64,000 bases of DNA from Beroe forskalii. Taxonomy: Eukaryota > Ctenophora > Nuda > Beroida > Beroidae. The DNA lies in NCBI GenBank assembly GCA_011033025.1, contig WFMF01000042.1, positions 284,501 through 348,500 on the forward strand, read 5' to 3'. The translations under genes and the position numbers were made by a program. Within the stretch, counting starts at the first letter, position 1. Every line of letters starts with the position of its first letter. The notes beneath the pieces are model-generated. The model ran no database searches and had not been told where the DNA came from. It worked only from the letters and a program-made list of their open reading frames with translations. Below are positions 1 through 13,583 of the stretch, one piece after another.

Positions 1-880
1 TATCCGTATCGATCAGATAACGTAATCCTTGGCTTATCACAAGGCGTCTCAAGCAGAGCTGAGACGTAAGTGATAACCACAGTGTTCAACATCATGAGAT
101 AATCAAAGTACCTATCCTTACACCTAAATAGGGTTCAGTACAAGGCGAACAGTGTCCGTAGAGACTCTATCACGAGTATTTCACCCAGCTATGATATCTT
201 ATCATGCCCGTGTAGTATTCTGTGAATTAATTCATAGTTACTTACCGCGTCTATTGAAATTAGCATACAAATTGGATTAAATATCAGTTGGACTGAATTG
301 AAATGACGGAGTGCCGCATTGATATGAAAATAATAAAAGTATATCTAGTATATATATATATATCATCGCAGAATGATTTAATTCAACCAAGGTTTTTGTG
401 AACAACAAAATGAGATCGAATATTGGCCTATGAAGCGAGTTTTTCAAATTGATCGTTAGCTGGAGTATAATTCCAGTATTGGTGGCAGGAACCTGGCCAG
501 TATTCCTATCAACCTAGATCTAATTCTATAATCCTGATCGTTGAAAACCAAATCTCGCCCTTTTAGGACAAATTTAGTGTTCACGATTTATGTGCGAGGG
601 TATTTTAATCAATCTGAGCTAGCTCATAACGTTATGGCTATGTTATTATCTATTGTTCAGCTGATGTCGGATTGACTCGAAAGGAGTAATAATAATGCTC
701 ATGTTAATGGAAATCCATAGAAATTTAGAAGTTGCTATTCATACTAGGTTATGAATCAATGCATTGATTTAGGCATCCCGTTTAATCCCGGTGTGGCCTT
801 CGACTTTCAAAATCCCTACATTGTTCACCTGTAGTGCCCTATAAAGCAATGAACAACCGTTTGCGTTTTCAAGTTTGCTG
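1..880. other. No gene recognised
   Basis: AT-rich unique-looking DNA with a short (TA)n stretch near 350-363. Reading frames are short and show no family resemblance. No RNA gene or promoter is evident to me. Confidence 0.4.
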
Positions 881-1110
881 TCAGCTTGTGAACAACCCGT
901 CTCCATTGTTCACATAATGCTATAATGCTAATTTTTGGCGAGTGAACAACCCGTTTATTGTTCAACTTATGTCACCTATTGGCGAGTGAACAACCCGTTT
1001 TCATTGTTCAACTTAAGTCACCTATTAGCGAGTGAACAACCCGTTTTCATTGTTCAACTTGTGTCACCTGTTGGAGAGTGAACAATCCGTTTTCATTGTC
1101 CATCTTTATG
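881..1110 (+). repeat. 46-bp degenerate tandem repeat
   Basis: Four to five imperfect copies of a unit of about 46 bp. The unit contains GTGAACAACCCGTTTTCATT followed by GTTCAACTT and GTCACCTATT. Well-aligned starts fall at about 940, 983, 1030 and 1076, with weaker copies upstream. GTGAACAA and TTGTTCA within the unit can pair, so each copy may form a small hairpin. Confidence 0.75.
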
Positions 1111-3110
1111 CCACACCCTTCGGCTTAAAAATGCTCATTGCAATTATTCCTATGGTTAGTGCCGGTGATAAACAAAATATTCGGGGAATTAATCAATATA
1201 TATTGCTCTAAATAAGTCTCGCCGAGTCATCTACACTGGTACTACACCAGGTAGGCATCCCGAAGTATTCATTTCAGTTGCATTCATGATATTATACCCA
1301 TTATGGTCATTAGAATCAACGGAGCTGACAGCTTGTAAAACTCGGCGAGCTGCGATGGGACGTTTAGCTAATATTACATTAGAGAGAGAGGTAGGTTACG
1401 TTCATCCGGTCGAAATTGCACAGCAATCCATTACATTGCTGTGAGTCCCATTTACGTTCGTTGATACTGCAGTATTATTTAGTTTCGTTGATAGAGCATT
1501 CGTTAAGTAACATATTTGATATTTCGACCGGGAGGATCCTAGTTTTGACGTGATTGTTGTTTACACGTATGTATTCCAATGGAATTCGTATACTCACTTA
1601 CCTGGTACCAAGGCTGAAGTCGTCCTTCGTGAGCAGTCCTTCGTGTACAATGTGCAAAATATACTGGAATTATAGTGCTATGCGTACTCCTATATCGTGA
1701 CGTCTATCTTAAGTGAATCAAAGTAGTTTCACTGTTTAAGCAATAATATTTCCCGGGATTTATGCTTTTTCGTTTGACGTAATTGTTGACGTGATAATAC
1801 ATACGTATAGCTACAATATTCAGATAGTATGCTGATGTACATTGTGCAAATTCTGGCAAGGTAAATTTGGCACGGTTGGGAGAGGGTGGGGTAGTACGAA
1901 TGGGGGAGAGTGCTCAAAATTGACTGGAATTTGAAAGTTTGGGGTTCTTTTTGTACAGCTCCATTTGTGAGCGGGGGATTTCTAAGTTTTATCGTTAGGA
2001 GGAGAGTCTTATTTGGAAGAGTAGATAAGGGAGATAAAGTAGTAGAGTGGAGGTAGAATGTCAGTACCGAGTCCCTTATCTGCGCCTTGGTTAACCCAGT
2101 CCGCTCACTAGATATAGATATATCCAGCCGAGTCGGCACTCGCACCACGAGGCTCTGAAACCTTGGTGGTGTACGCGCTACCAGTTCCCCTGTAAATCAT
2201 GATCAAGCAATAAAGTCAACAATTTTAATCACGAGGACTTATTATGCCTCTAGTGATGAGCGCGCTACCCTTTTCCCTGGTTTCCAGTGTAGATAGGAGT
2301 AAAACAAGGTTTGCAGAATAATGAGGAAAGGTGAAAGGTTAAAAGTAGAATTTCGTCTTTTCATATGTCAGGTAGTACTACATCGGTTTATTCCTTCGCT
2401 ATCAATCAAAGTACTAAATAAACTGTATCGATAGCGAACATGGCAAGCAAGGGGATTTATTCAGGGAAAGTTTGAAGTATCACTGCAAGGAGAAGAGTGA
2501 AATTGTCTCTAACTTAAACGGAGTGGGGTTCTAGGTAGACTTTGGTTTGGTGACCAGAGTAACATGATCACACGGGGAGCCTGCTGGGAATGCAGGGAAT
2601 CCTTCATGCAGAGGTAAAGGATTGGTTTGATCTGGGGATTTTTGGTTTAAAAAGGGTAACGCAACTGGTGTTGGGCGAGGGTCGTCGCAATGTCCTCGGA
2701 CCAATCAGCATTTCTTACGTCAAACTTGGGCCAATGGACGACTCATAGGTCAAACCACGTCAAACGTGTCGACCAATCAAATCCGTCGAAGATAAAGCTT
2801 TTACCTCAGATAATTGCTTTTATTTATTTTCCCACGTTTCCTATTATTTCGCTAATGAAAGTGATGTTTTCATCGAGCCGCAACTGTCAACTGTAATTGC
2901 TCTTTTATCAGAACGGGTATAATCGTCCCCAGGATACTAATGGAAATTTCCCTCGTTTCTTATGATCTTATGATATTTATTAATGGGGGTGATTTAACAA
3001 AAGTCTTCTCGTGATCAGAATTGAGATTTCTGACGTAAGTTAAGGGCTCCACGTGACCAAAATTGATATTGTCTCCTACTTATCCCAACGCGTTGAAGCA
3101 AACCACTATT
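1111..3110. other. No gene recognised
   Basis: No supported gene in about 2 kb. The longest open frame (minus strand, 1729-2148) is rich in Leu/Ser/Thr/Pro and has no recognisable motif, so it is probably chance. Confidence 0.4.
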
Positions 3111-6100
3111 TTGATATACTACAACATTCACTTATTTCCTTGATATACTACAACATTCACTTATTTCCTTGATATACTACAACATTCACTTATTTCCTTG
3201 ATATACTACAACATTCACTTATTTCCTTGATATACTACAACATTCACTTATTTCCTTGATATACTACAACATTCACTTATTTCCTTGATATGCAAAATTC
3301 ACTTATTTCCTTGATATACTACAACATTCACTTATTTCCTTGATATACTACAACATTCACTTATTTCCTTGATATACTACAACATTCACTTATTTCCTTG
3401 ATATACTACAACATTCACCTTTCCTTGATATACTACAACATTCACTTATTTCCTTGATATACTACAACATTCACTTATTTCCTTGATATACTACAACATT
3501 CACTTATTTCCTTGATATACTACAACATTCACTTATTTCCTTGATATACTACAACATTCACTTATTTCCTTGATATATACTACAACATTCACTTATTTCC
3601 TTGATATACTACAACATTCACTTATTTCCTTGATATACTACAACATTCACTTAAATTATTACTTATTTATCACTTATTTCCTTGATATACTACAACATTC
3701 ACTTATTTCCTTGATATACTACAACATTCACTTATTTCCTTGATATACTACAACATTCACTTATTTCCTTGATATACTACAACATTCACTTATTTCCTTG
3801 ATATACTACAACATTCACTTATTTTTGATTTCAACTTGATATATATACAACATTCACTTATTTCCTTGATATACTACAACATTCACTTATTTCCTTGATA
3901 TACTACAACATTCACTTATTTCTTGATATACTACAACATTCACTTATTTCCTTGATATACTACAACATTCACTTATTTCCTTGATATACTACAACATTCA
4001 CTTATTTCCTTGATATACTACAACATTCACTTATTTCCTTGATATACTACAACATTCACTTATTTCCTTGATATACTACAACATTCACTTATTTCCTTGA
4101 TATACTACAACATTCACTTATTTCCTTGATATAATACAACATTCACTTATTTCCTTGATATACTACAACATTCACTTATTTCCTTGATATACTACAACAT
4201 TCACTTATTTCCTTGATATACTACAACATTCACTTATTTCCTTGATATACTACAACATTCACTTATTTCCTTGATATACTATAACATTCACTTATTTCCT
4301 TGATATACTACAACATTCACTTATTTCCTTGATATACTACAACATTCACTTATTTCCTTGATATACTACAATATTCACTTATTTCCTTGATATACTACAA
4401 CATTCACTTATTTCCTTGATATACTACAACATTCACTTATTTCCTTGATATACTACAACATTCACTTATTTCCTTGATATACTACAACATTCACTTATTT
4501 CCTTGATATACTACAACATTCACTTATTTCCTTGATATACTACAACATTCAATTATTTCCTTGATATACTACAACATTCACTTATTTCCTTGATATACTA
4601 CAACATTCACTTATTTCCTTGATATACTACAACATTCACTTATTTCCTTGATATACTACAACATTCACTTATTTCCTTGATATACTACAACATTCACTTA
4701 TTTCCTTGATATACTACAACATTCACTTATTTCCTTGATATACTACAACATTCACTTATTTCCTTGATATACTACAACATTCACTTATTTCCTTGATATA
4801 CTACAACATTCACTTATTTCCTTGATATACTACAACATTCACTTATTTCCTTGATATACTACAACATTCACTTATTTCCTTGATATACTACAACATTCAC
4901 TTATTTCCTTGATATACTACAACATTCACTTATTTCCTTGATATACTACAACATTCACTTATTTCCTTGATATACTACAACATTCACTTATTTCCTTGAT
5001 ATACTACAACATTCACTTATTTCCTTGATATACTACAACATTCACTTATTTCCTTGATATACTACAACATTCACTTATTTCCTTGATATACTACAACATT
5101 CACTTATTTCCTTGATATACTACAACATTCACTTATTTCCTTGATATACTACAACATTCACTTATTTCCTTGATATACTACAACATTCACTTATTTCCTT
5201 GATATACTACAACATTCACTTATTTCCTTGATATACTACAACATTCACTTATTTCCTTGATATACTACAACATTCACTTATTTCCTTGATATACTACAAC
5301 ATTCACTTATTTCCTTGATATACTACAACATTCACTTATTTCCTTGATATACTACAACATTCACTTATTTCCTTGATATACTACAACATTCACTTATTTC
5401 CTTGATATACTACAACATTCACTTATTTCCTTGATATACTACAACATTCACTTATTTCCTTGATATACTACAACATTCACTTATTTCCTTGATATACTAC
5501 AACATTTCCTTGATATACATTTCATTTATTTCCTTGATATACTACAACATTCACTTATTTCCTTGATATACTACAACATTCACTTATTTCCTTGATATAC
5601 TACAACATTCACTTATTTCCTTGATATACTACAACATTCACTTATTTCCTTGATATACTACAACATTCACTTATTTCCTTGATATACTACAACATTCACT
5701 TATTTCCTTGATATACTACAACATTCACTTATTTCCTTGATATACTACAACATTCACTTATTTCCTTGATATACTACAACATTCACTTATTTCCTTGATA
5801 TACTACAACATTCACTTATTTCCTTGATATACTACAACATTCACTTATTTCCTTGATATACTACAACATTCACTTATTTCCTTGATATACTACAACATTC
5901 ACTTATTTCCTTGATATACTACAACATTCACTTATTTCCTTGATATACTACAACATTCACTTATTTCCTTGATATACTACAACATTCACTTATTTCCTTG
6001 ATATACTACAACATTCACTTATTTCCTTGATATACTACAACATTCACTTATTTCCTTGATATACTACAACATTCACTTATTTCCTTGATATACTACAACA

Positions 6101-6127
6101 TTCACTTATTTCCTTGATATACTACAA
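3111..6127 (+). repeat. 29-bp minisatellite, about 100 copies
   Basis: A near-perfect head-to-tail array of a 29-bp AT-rich unit (TTGATATACTACAACATTCA followed by CTTATTTCC) runs for 3.0 kb. Copies are very homogeneous. A few irregular units lie near 3290, 3410, 3650, 3825 and 5505, with deletions or partial units. Homogeneity suggests recent expansion or ongoing homogenisation. Every reading frame is closed, so it is not coding. Confidence 0.97.
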
Positions 6128-6154
6128 CAGGCTTGAATACTTCCAACATTCTTG

Positions 6155-6300
6155 ACCATTCTGGCCGGCCGGCTAGCCAGTTAGCCGGCCGGCATGGCTT
6201 TTTCGGCTATTCGGCCGGCTTTCAATCAGGTGTCGTCTTGTGTTCTCCCGGCTTGCCAGTTAAACAGAACCGGCCGCCAAGCCGGTTATACAGTGAGGGT
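6155..6300. repeat. CCGG-rich palindromic patch
   Basis: Repeated GGCCGGCTAGCC-type palindromes. It pairs with the larger block at 6680-6910 and resembles a short patch at 50700-50765. Confidence 0.7.
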
Positions 6301-6679
6301 CGGTGATCACGAGAGGTGATGTGATACGAGACCTGATCAGTCCGTGATCCTTAACGAGATGCGTATGAGACCGATGTTACTATTCTGTTGGAAGTATTTT
6401 CATCCTGCAATCAGTCATATTCACGTAACACACGTAAGTGAATGCGATCCCAAGTAGGAGAGCGATGTTCTCATCTTGATAAGGCATTACATGACGCGAG
6501 ATACGTAGGTATACCGCGAGAATACGTTAACCCACTGAAGTACCGATTGAGAGGCAGTCCTGAAAATTTGGATACGCTGATTTCGAATATTTTGCTCTTA
6601 ATACTGTCAGATGCCCGAGAAGGAAGGCAAACGAAGGTTTGGAGAAGGAAGGCAAAGGGGTGTTGGACTGTTGGAGTAG

Positions 6680-6910
6680 GGGTTAGCCGGCCGGCTAACC
6701 GGCTGGCCGGTCGGCTAGGCGGTTGGCTCACCGGCTAGCCGACCGGCTAACCGACCGGCTAGCCGGCCGGCTAAATGGCAAGTCGGGCGGCTAGCCGACC
6801 GGCTGATTGACTAGCTGGCCGGCTAGCCGGTTGGCTCACCGGCTGGCCGGCCGGCTAGCCGACCGGCCAGCCGGCCGGCTAACTGGCTAGCCGGCCGGCC
6901 AGCCGGTCGT
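6680..6910. repeat. CCGGCTAGCCGG palindromic array
   Basis: Dense array of self-complementary units such as GGCCGGCTAGCC and GACCGGCTAGCC, strongly GC-rich against an AT-rich background. It directly borders the 346-bp satellite. The unit is close to palindromic, so either strand can fold on itself. Confidence 0.8.
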
Positions 6911-9900
6911 GTCGGAATAGTTCAAGAGTTAATTTAGGGTTCCTAGACACTAAATCAACCATTCCCAGCCCGTGGCCACGCCCAGATTCCACGCCCCATA
7001 AATGCGCGAAATGTCGCAAGCTGTGTGACAAAAATGTGACAAATGTCGCCTGAGGCGACATGGGGTTTTAAGGCCTCAAATGTGCTTGATATGAGTTTTT
7101 ATGGTTAGATGTCATGTTTGAGAGTTGCCAGGCCATCATAGGAGCCACGCCCAGCCTTGAGCCACGCCCAAAAGTCCCATCTTTCCTGCCAATCTGGGGG
7201 CAAAAAGGACAAGTGTGGACATGGCGATTTCAGCCGATAAATCAATCCAAATCATTTTATTTCGATCCAAAAAGTTAATTTAGGGTTCCTAGACACTAAA
7301 TCAACCATTCCCAGCCCGTGGCCACGCCCAGATTTCACGACCCATAAATGCGCGAAATGTCGCAAGCTGTGTGACAAAAATGTGACAAATGTCGCCTGAG
7401 GCGACATGGGGTTTTAAGGCCTCAAATGTGCTTGATATGAGTTGTTATGGTTAGATATCATGTTTGAGAGTTGCCAAGCCATCATAGGAGCCACGCCCAA
7501 CCTTGAGCCACGCCCAAAAGTCCCATTTTTCCTGCCAATCTGGTGGCAAAAAGGGACAAGTGTGGACATGGCGATTTCAGCCGAAAAATCACTCAAAATC
7601 ATTTTATTTCGATCCTAAAAGTTAATTTAGGGTTCCTAGACACTAAATCAACCATTCCCAGCCCGTGGCCACGCCCAGATTCCACGTCCCATAAATGAGC
7701 GAAATGTCGCAAGTTGTGTGACAAAAATGTGACAAATGTCGCCTGAGGCGACATGGGGTTTTAAGGCCTCAAATGTGCTTGATATGAGTTTTTATGGTTA
7801 GATATCATGTTTGAGAGTTGCCAGGCCATCATAGGAGCCACGCCCAGCCTTGAGCCACGCCCAAAAGTCCCATCTTTCCTGCCAATCTGGGGGCAAAAAA
7901 GGACAAGTGTGGATATGGCGATTTCAGCCGATAAATCGCTCCAAATCATTTTATTTCGATCCAAAAAGTTAATTTAGGGTTATTAGACACTAAATCAACC
8001 ATTCCCAGCCCGTGGCCACGCCCATATTCCACGCCCCATAAATGAGCGAAATGTCGCAAGCTGTGTGACAAAAATGTGACAAATGTCGCCTGAGGCGACA
8101 TGGGGTTTTAAGGCCTCAAATGTGCTTGATATGAGTTTTTATGGTTAGATATCATGTTTGAGAGTTGCCAGGCCATCATAGGAGCCACGCCCAGCCTTGA
8201 GCCACGCCCAAAAGTCCCATCTTTCCTTCCAATCTGGTGGCAAAAAAGGGACAAGTGTGGACATGGCGATTTCAGCCGAAAAATCACTCAAAATCATTTT
8301 ATTTCGATCCTAAAAGTTAATTTAGGGTTCCTAGACACTAAATCAACCATTCCCAGCCCGTGGCCACGCCCAGATTCCACGTCCCATAAATGCGCGAAAT
8401 GTCGCAAGCTGTGTGACAAAAATGTGACAAATGTCGCCTGAGGCGACATGGGGTTTTAAGGCCTCAAATGTGCTTGATATGAGTTTTTATGGTTAGATAT
8501 CATGTTTGAGAGTTGCCAGGCCATCATAGGAGCCACGCCCAGCCTTGAGCCACGCCCAGCCTTGAGCCACGCCCAAAAGTCCCATCTTTCCTGCCAATCT
8601 GGGGGCAAAAAAGGACAAGTGTGGATATGGCGATTTCAGCCGATAAATCGCTCCAAATCATTTTATTTCGATCCAAAAAGTTAATTTAGGGTTATTAGAC
8701 ACTAAATCAACCATTCCCAGCCCGTGGCCACGCCCATATTCCACGCCCCATAAATGAGCGAAATGTCGCAAGCTGTGTGACAAAATAGACAAATGTCGCC
8801 TGAGGCGACATGGGGTTTTAAGGCCTCAAATGTGCTTGATATGAGTTTTTATGGTTAGATATCATGTTTGAGAGTTGCCAGGCCATCATAGGAGCCACGC
8901 CCAGCCTTGAGCCACGCCCAAAGTCCCATCTTTCCTGCCAATCTGGTGGCAAAAAGGGACAAGTGTGGACATGGCGATTTCAGCCGAAAAATCACTCAAA
9001 ATCATTTTATTTCGATCCTAAAAGTTAATTTAGGGTTCCTAGACACTAAATCAACCATTCCCAGCCCGTGGCCACGCCCAGATTCCACGCCCCATAAATG
9101 CGCGAAATGTCGCAAGCTGTGTGACAAAATGTGACAAATGTCGCCTGAGGCGACATGGGGTTTTAAGGCCTCAAATGTGCTTGATATGAGTTTTTATGGT
9201 TAGATATCATGTTTGAGAGTTGCCAGGCCATCATAGGAGCCACGCCCAGCCTTGAGCCACGCCCAAAAGTCCCATCTTTCCTGCCAATCTGGGGGCAAAA
9301 AAAGGACAAGTGTGGACATGGCGATTTCAGCCGAAAAATCACTCCAAATCATTTTATTTCGATCCTAAAAGTTAATTTAAGGTTCCTAGACACTAAATCA
9401 ACCATTCCCGGCCCGTTGCCACGCCCAGATTCCACGCCCCATAAATGCGCGAAATGTCGCAAGCTGTGTGACAAAAATGTGACAAATGTCGCCTGAGGCG
9501 ACATGGGGTTTTAAGGCCTCAAATGTGCTTGATATGAGTTGTTATGGTTAGATATCATTTTGAGAGTTGCCAAGCCATCATAGGAGCCACGCCCAACCTT
9601 GAGCCACGCCCAAAAGTCCCATCTTTCCTGCCAATCTGGTGGCAAAAAAGGGACAAGTGTGGACATGGCGATTTCAGCCGAAAAATCACTCCAAATCATT
9701 TTATTTCGATCCAAAAAGTTAATTTAGGGTTCCTAGACACTAAATCAGCCATTCCCAGCCCGTGGCCACGCCCAGATTCCACGACCCATAAATGCGCGAA
9801 ATGTCGCAAGCTGTGTGACAAAAATGTGACAAATGTCGCCTGAGGCGACATGGGATTTTTAAGGCCTCAAATGTGCTTGATATGAGTTTTTATGGTTAGA

Positions 9901-10310
9901 TATCATGTTTGAGAGTTGCCAAGCCATCATAGGAGCCATGCCCAACCTTGAGCCACACCCAAAAATCCCTTCTTTCCTGCCAATCTGGTGGCAAAAAAGG
10001 GACAAGTGTGGACGTGGCGATTTCAGCCGAAAAATCACTCCAAATCATTTTATTTCGATCCTAAAAGTTAATTGAGGGTTCCTAAACACTAAATCAACCA
10101 TTCCCAACGCGTGACCTCGCCAAAATTCCACGCTCCATGAATGCACGAAATGTCGCAAGCTGTGTGACAAAAATGTGAAAAATGTTGCCTATTCATTCTA
10201 TTTTGATCATAAAAGTTATTTTAGTGCTTCTGGACACTAAATTAATCATTCTCAACCAGTGGTCACGCCCAAATTCCTCGCCATTAAAATGCACGAAAAG
10301 TCGCTAGCGA
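6911..10310 (+). repeat. ~346-bp satellite, forward block (about 10 units)
   Basis: About ten head-to-tail copies of a 344-349 bp unit. The marker GTTAATTTAGGGTTCC recurs near 6928, 7275, 7620, 7969, 8315, 8679, 9023, 9370, 9718 and 10067 (variant). Each unit carries a perfect 17-bp palindrome, TGTCGCCTGAGGCGACA, and repeated GCCACGCCCA boxes. Several units keep a 95-101 codon open frame, but frames break in others and no family is recognisable. The last unit (10067-10310) is the most diverged. Confidence 0.95.
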
Positions 10311-11200
10311 AAAAGGGAAATGATTGGCAGGAAAGATGGAACTTTTGGGCGTGGCTCAAAGTTGGGCGTGGCTCCTATGATGGCCTGGCAACTCTCAAAC
10401 ATGATATCTAACCATAACAACTCATATCAAGCACATTTGAGGCCTTAAAACCCCATGTCGCCTCAGGCGACATTTGTCACATTTTTGTCACACAGCTTGC
10501 GCCATTTCGCGCATTTATGGGGCGTGGAACCTGGGCGTGGTCACGGGCTGGGAATGGTTGATTTAGTGTCTAGGAACCCTAAATTAACTTTTAGGATCGA
10601 AATAAAATGATTTGGGGTGATTTTTCGGCTGAAATCGCCATGTCCACACTTGTCCCTTTTTGCCACCAGATTGGCAGGAAAAATGGGACTTTGGGCGTGG
10701 CTCAAGGTTGGGCGTGGCTCCTATGATGGCCTGGCAACTCTCAAACATGATATCTAACCATAACAACTCATATCAAGCACATTTGAGGCCTTAAAACCCC
10801 ATGTCGCCTCAGGCGACATTTGTCACATTTTTGTCACACAGCTTGCGCCATTTCGCGCATTTATGGGGCGTGGAATCTGGGCGTGGCCACGGGCTGGGAA
10901 TGGTTGATTTAGTGTCTAGGAACCCTAAATTAACTTTTAGGATCGAAATAAAATGATTTGGGGTGATTTTTCGGCTGAAATCGCCATGTCCACACTTGTC
11001 CCTTTTTTGCCACCACATTGGCAGGAAAAATGGGACTTTTGGGCGTGGCTCAAGGTTGGGCGTGGCTCCTATGATGGCCTGGCAACTCTCAAACATGATA
11101 TCTAACCATAACAACTCATATCAAGCACATTTGAGGCCTTAAAACCCCATGTCGCCTCAGGCGACATTTGTCACATTTTTGTCACACTTTTGTCACATGT
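10311..11200 (-). repeat. ~346-bp satellite, inverted block
   Basis: About 2.5 copies of the same unit in opposite orientation; the inverted copies of the GTTAATTTAGGG marker lie near 10585 and 10934. The junction with the forward block at about 10310 is abrupt. The array is therefore a large head-to-head structure that could form a giant hairpin. Confidence 0.93.
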
Positions 11201-11589
11201 CGCGTAAAACATCGCCTCAAAATCAAAAATTGCGCCCTTAGTTCCTTTTGTGTGGTGAGACTGAGTGAAAGGGACAAATGCCCGATGTTAGCAGCTACCG
11301 CAATTAGTCGCGTGTCAATGATTATGTCATTATCATGGTTTAAGATGGCGAATTGATGATCAAAGTCGCCTAATATTCGCCATATCGGGGTACTGTCAGC
11401 TTGTTAGCTTGTTTAGGCTATTGTAATGCGCGCCTAATACATGCTCTAGACTGAGCAATACAAAGAGCGTGCAGTGATGTTTAGTGTGTGAGTATAACGG
11501 AAAGTCAAGAGAAATATTGACCTTAAATGATCAAAACAGATTATCGTGATAATTTGATGATAATCATGAGATGAAATAAGTTTAAACTG
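11201..11589. other. No gene recognised
   Basis: Unique-looking sequence between the satellite and the next minisatellite. A 62-codon open frame at 11168-11356 starts inside the satellite and has no support. Confidence 0.35.
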
Positions 11590-11870
11590 GTCACTGGTAC
11601 CAGTGTGAACTGGTGTGATAGTGACCTGGTGTCAGATTGTACTGGTGTCATTGTGAACTGGTGTCAGTGTGAACTGCTGCCAGTGTGAACTGGTGACAGT
11701 GTGAACTGGTGTCAGTGTTAACTGGTTTCAGAGTGTACTGGTGTCAGTGTGACCTGGTGTCCGTATGAATTGGTGTCAGTGTGAACTGGTGTCAGTTTGA
11801 ACAGGTGTCAATGTGAACTGGTGCAGGCCAATGTGAACCGCTACAGTGTCAGTGAGAACTAGTATCAAAG
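11590..11870 (+). repeat. ~16-bp minisatellite
   Basis: About 16 imperfect copies of TGTGAACTGGTGTCAG and variants (GTGTACTGG, GTGACCTGG). Individual copies are diverged, unlike the 29-bp array. Confidence 0.85.
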
Positions 11871-12275
11871 TAAGCAGAACATAGTAAACACATCACTAAC
11901 TTGTTCCAAGATAAGATCATGTACCACGAGCAATGCTACAGGAATAACTAATAGTATTGCCGTGTGTTGGTTAGTTAGTGATAGACCACTCAGTACTGAT
12001 AATCGTGTTGCTAGCTGAAATTATCAATAAAATTATCTGCAATTATCAAGTTAATGATCAATAATTAATATATCAAGTCATTGTAGCTTTTTGTGAACGA
12101 TTGATAATGTGGAACCACTTTTTGCGTGAGTTTCGATGTGTAAGTAATGCTGAACATTTTACCTTTAATTTCTGGACGGTGTTTGTTTCCACACAGAACC
12201 AATGAAGGTAAAGCAGGAGTGCCATGCACAGAGCATTATTCAGAGAGAAAACTTCCCCTGGGAATAGTGGGAATT

Positions 12276-12505
12276 AGGGGTCATTCATAATAACTAAGTA
12301 TTTCTCGAGTAATTACTAGCGAATAATTACTTAAGTTTTTATGAATACCGATTTGAGCATGAGTTTAAATTTTGAGGAATTACTCGCGACAAAATACTCA
12401 GGCTAGTAATTACTAAGTATTATGAATAGGAAACGTCTACTAGTACTTAGAATTGTAAGAAAATCTCACAATTTGAGTATGAGTTTTGGTTTATGAATGA
12501 CCCCT
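12276..12505. mobile_element. MITE-like hairpin with 3-bp target duplication
   Basis: A 230-bp segment bounded by perfect inverted ends AGGGGTCATTCATAA and TTATGAATGACCCCT, with ATT flanking both sides (12273-12275 and 12506-12508). The interior is also partly self-complementary around AGTAATTACT motifs. Non-coding. A 3-bp duplication is typical of PIF/Harbinger-type elements, but ATT is not their usual TWA target, so the superfamily is left open. Confidence 0.75.
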
Positions 12506-13266
12506 ATTGGTTAACACTTACTCTGTTAGTGGGCCTGGTTATGAATACTTACTATGGTAGTGACTTACTCACTCTGGTTGTGGTCAAAAGCAGTAAAAAG
12601 CGGTGCCCTTGTTACTTTGAAGCATGACAGAATGGAATTTCAGTGACATTGCACCAATTCATTACCGCGGTTCAATGCAATCAACTCCGTTTTTGGTTTT
12701 TGGAAAATAATAACTTAATAATGAAATGCTCGTTGCGTACATATTACTGATTATGTCTAAATATATTTATTCTTATCATGTATGCGACACAAAATGGTGC
12801 ATATCTCCGATGTTTTTCTTTGAAATTTTGAGATATTTCAGGATATTTCAGGCATGATTAGAGAAATATGGCACTCAAGTCTAGATGAGGTCGAAAAACC
12901 GGTTTATTGTTGATGAATCGGACATTTTTTTTGAAGAATGAGTATTTTGAGCTTGAAACTTTTTGCTGCAAGATTGTGTTGTACCGAATTGAAAACACTG
13001 CACAACTTTATAAGTGTGCACCAACTACCAAATCCACATACCAGTTATATTCCATATCCAGAATATTCTAGAAAATCCAACCATTCCACATATCAAGAGT
13101 GTGACGAGGGGATTTCTGGAGATATCCATGAGACAAATACCAAGCAGCGAGTTGGCGACACTGCCTGAGAATGATAGAAAGACTAGTCATTTCAAATTGA
13201 TTCAGTCACAAATTAATTAATTTCGATCAAGTTGCATAAATAGGTACAGCGGAATTTTTTCCTTTG

Positions 13267-13430
13267 CCATCGTTCACCATAAATTTACCACAAGTTTACC
13301 ACCAGATTACCATAAGTTTACAATTAAGTTTACTTACGGTAAAGTGAGTGTAACCTTATAGTAACCTAAAGCGTAATCTTATGTAGTAAACTTATGGTAA
13401 GCTGGTGGTAAACTTTAAATGGTTAACGGA
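13267..13430. mobile_element. Hairpin MITE-like element
   Basis: Inverted arms of about 27 bp around TTTACCACCAGATTACCATA (13294-13320) and its near complement (13387-13412), with weaker outer pairing. It lies 20 bp beyond exon 2 of the TMEM260-like gene, inside its second intron. No target duplication was resolved. Confidence 0.6.
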
Positions 13431-13450
13431 AAGTCTCCATCATGGCTTAC

Positions 13451-13583
13451 CTGACAAACAGGACAAGAGATTGACCTTAAAAGCAACAGATCCATAAGGA
13501 ATGACTGTAATGATGATTTTAGCAAGGATGGTGAAAAGGGGGTAGCCTGGTGGGTGAGCTGATCCAAACTCCTTTGCAGTTAC
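13451..13583 (-). CDS. TMEM260: TMEM260-like gene, exon 2 (partial gene)
   Basis: Minus-strand exon with a good acceptor (TTCAACATTCAG) and donor (GTAAGC). It is 133 bp long, entering in phase 0 and leaving in phase 1. The peptide contains [14 protein letters not shown] and [12 protein letters not shown], which match the conserved [10 protein letters not shown] and PFGSIAYRVNLL region of TMEM260 (DUF2723). TMEM260 is a multipass ER O-mannosyltransferase acting on IPT domains of plexins and related receptors. The residues follow directly on the GGDSGEL motif ending exon 1. No third exon was recognised in the 13.4 kb to the left; the following intron holds a MITE. The gene may continue outside the window or be truncated. 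Confidence 0.85.

Noticed and set aside
3111-6127. CRISPR-like regular repeat
   Set aside because: Units are directly adjacent with no unique spacers, and the context is eukaryotic; it is a minisatellite.
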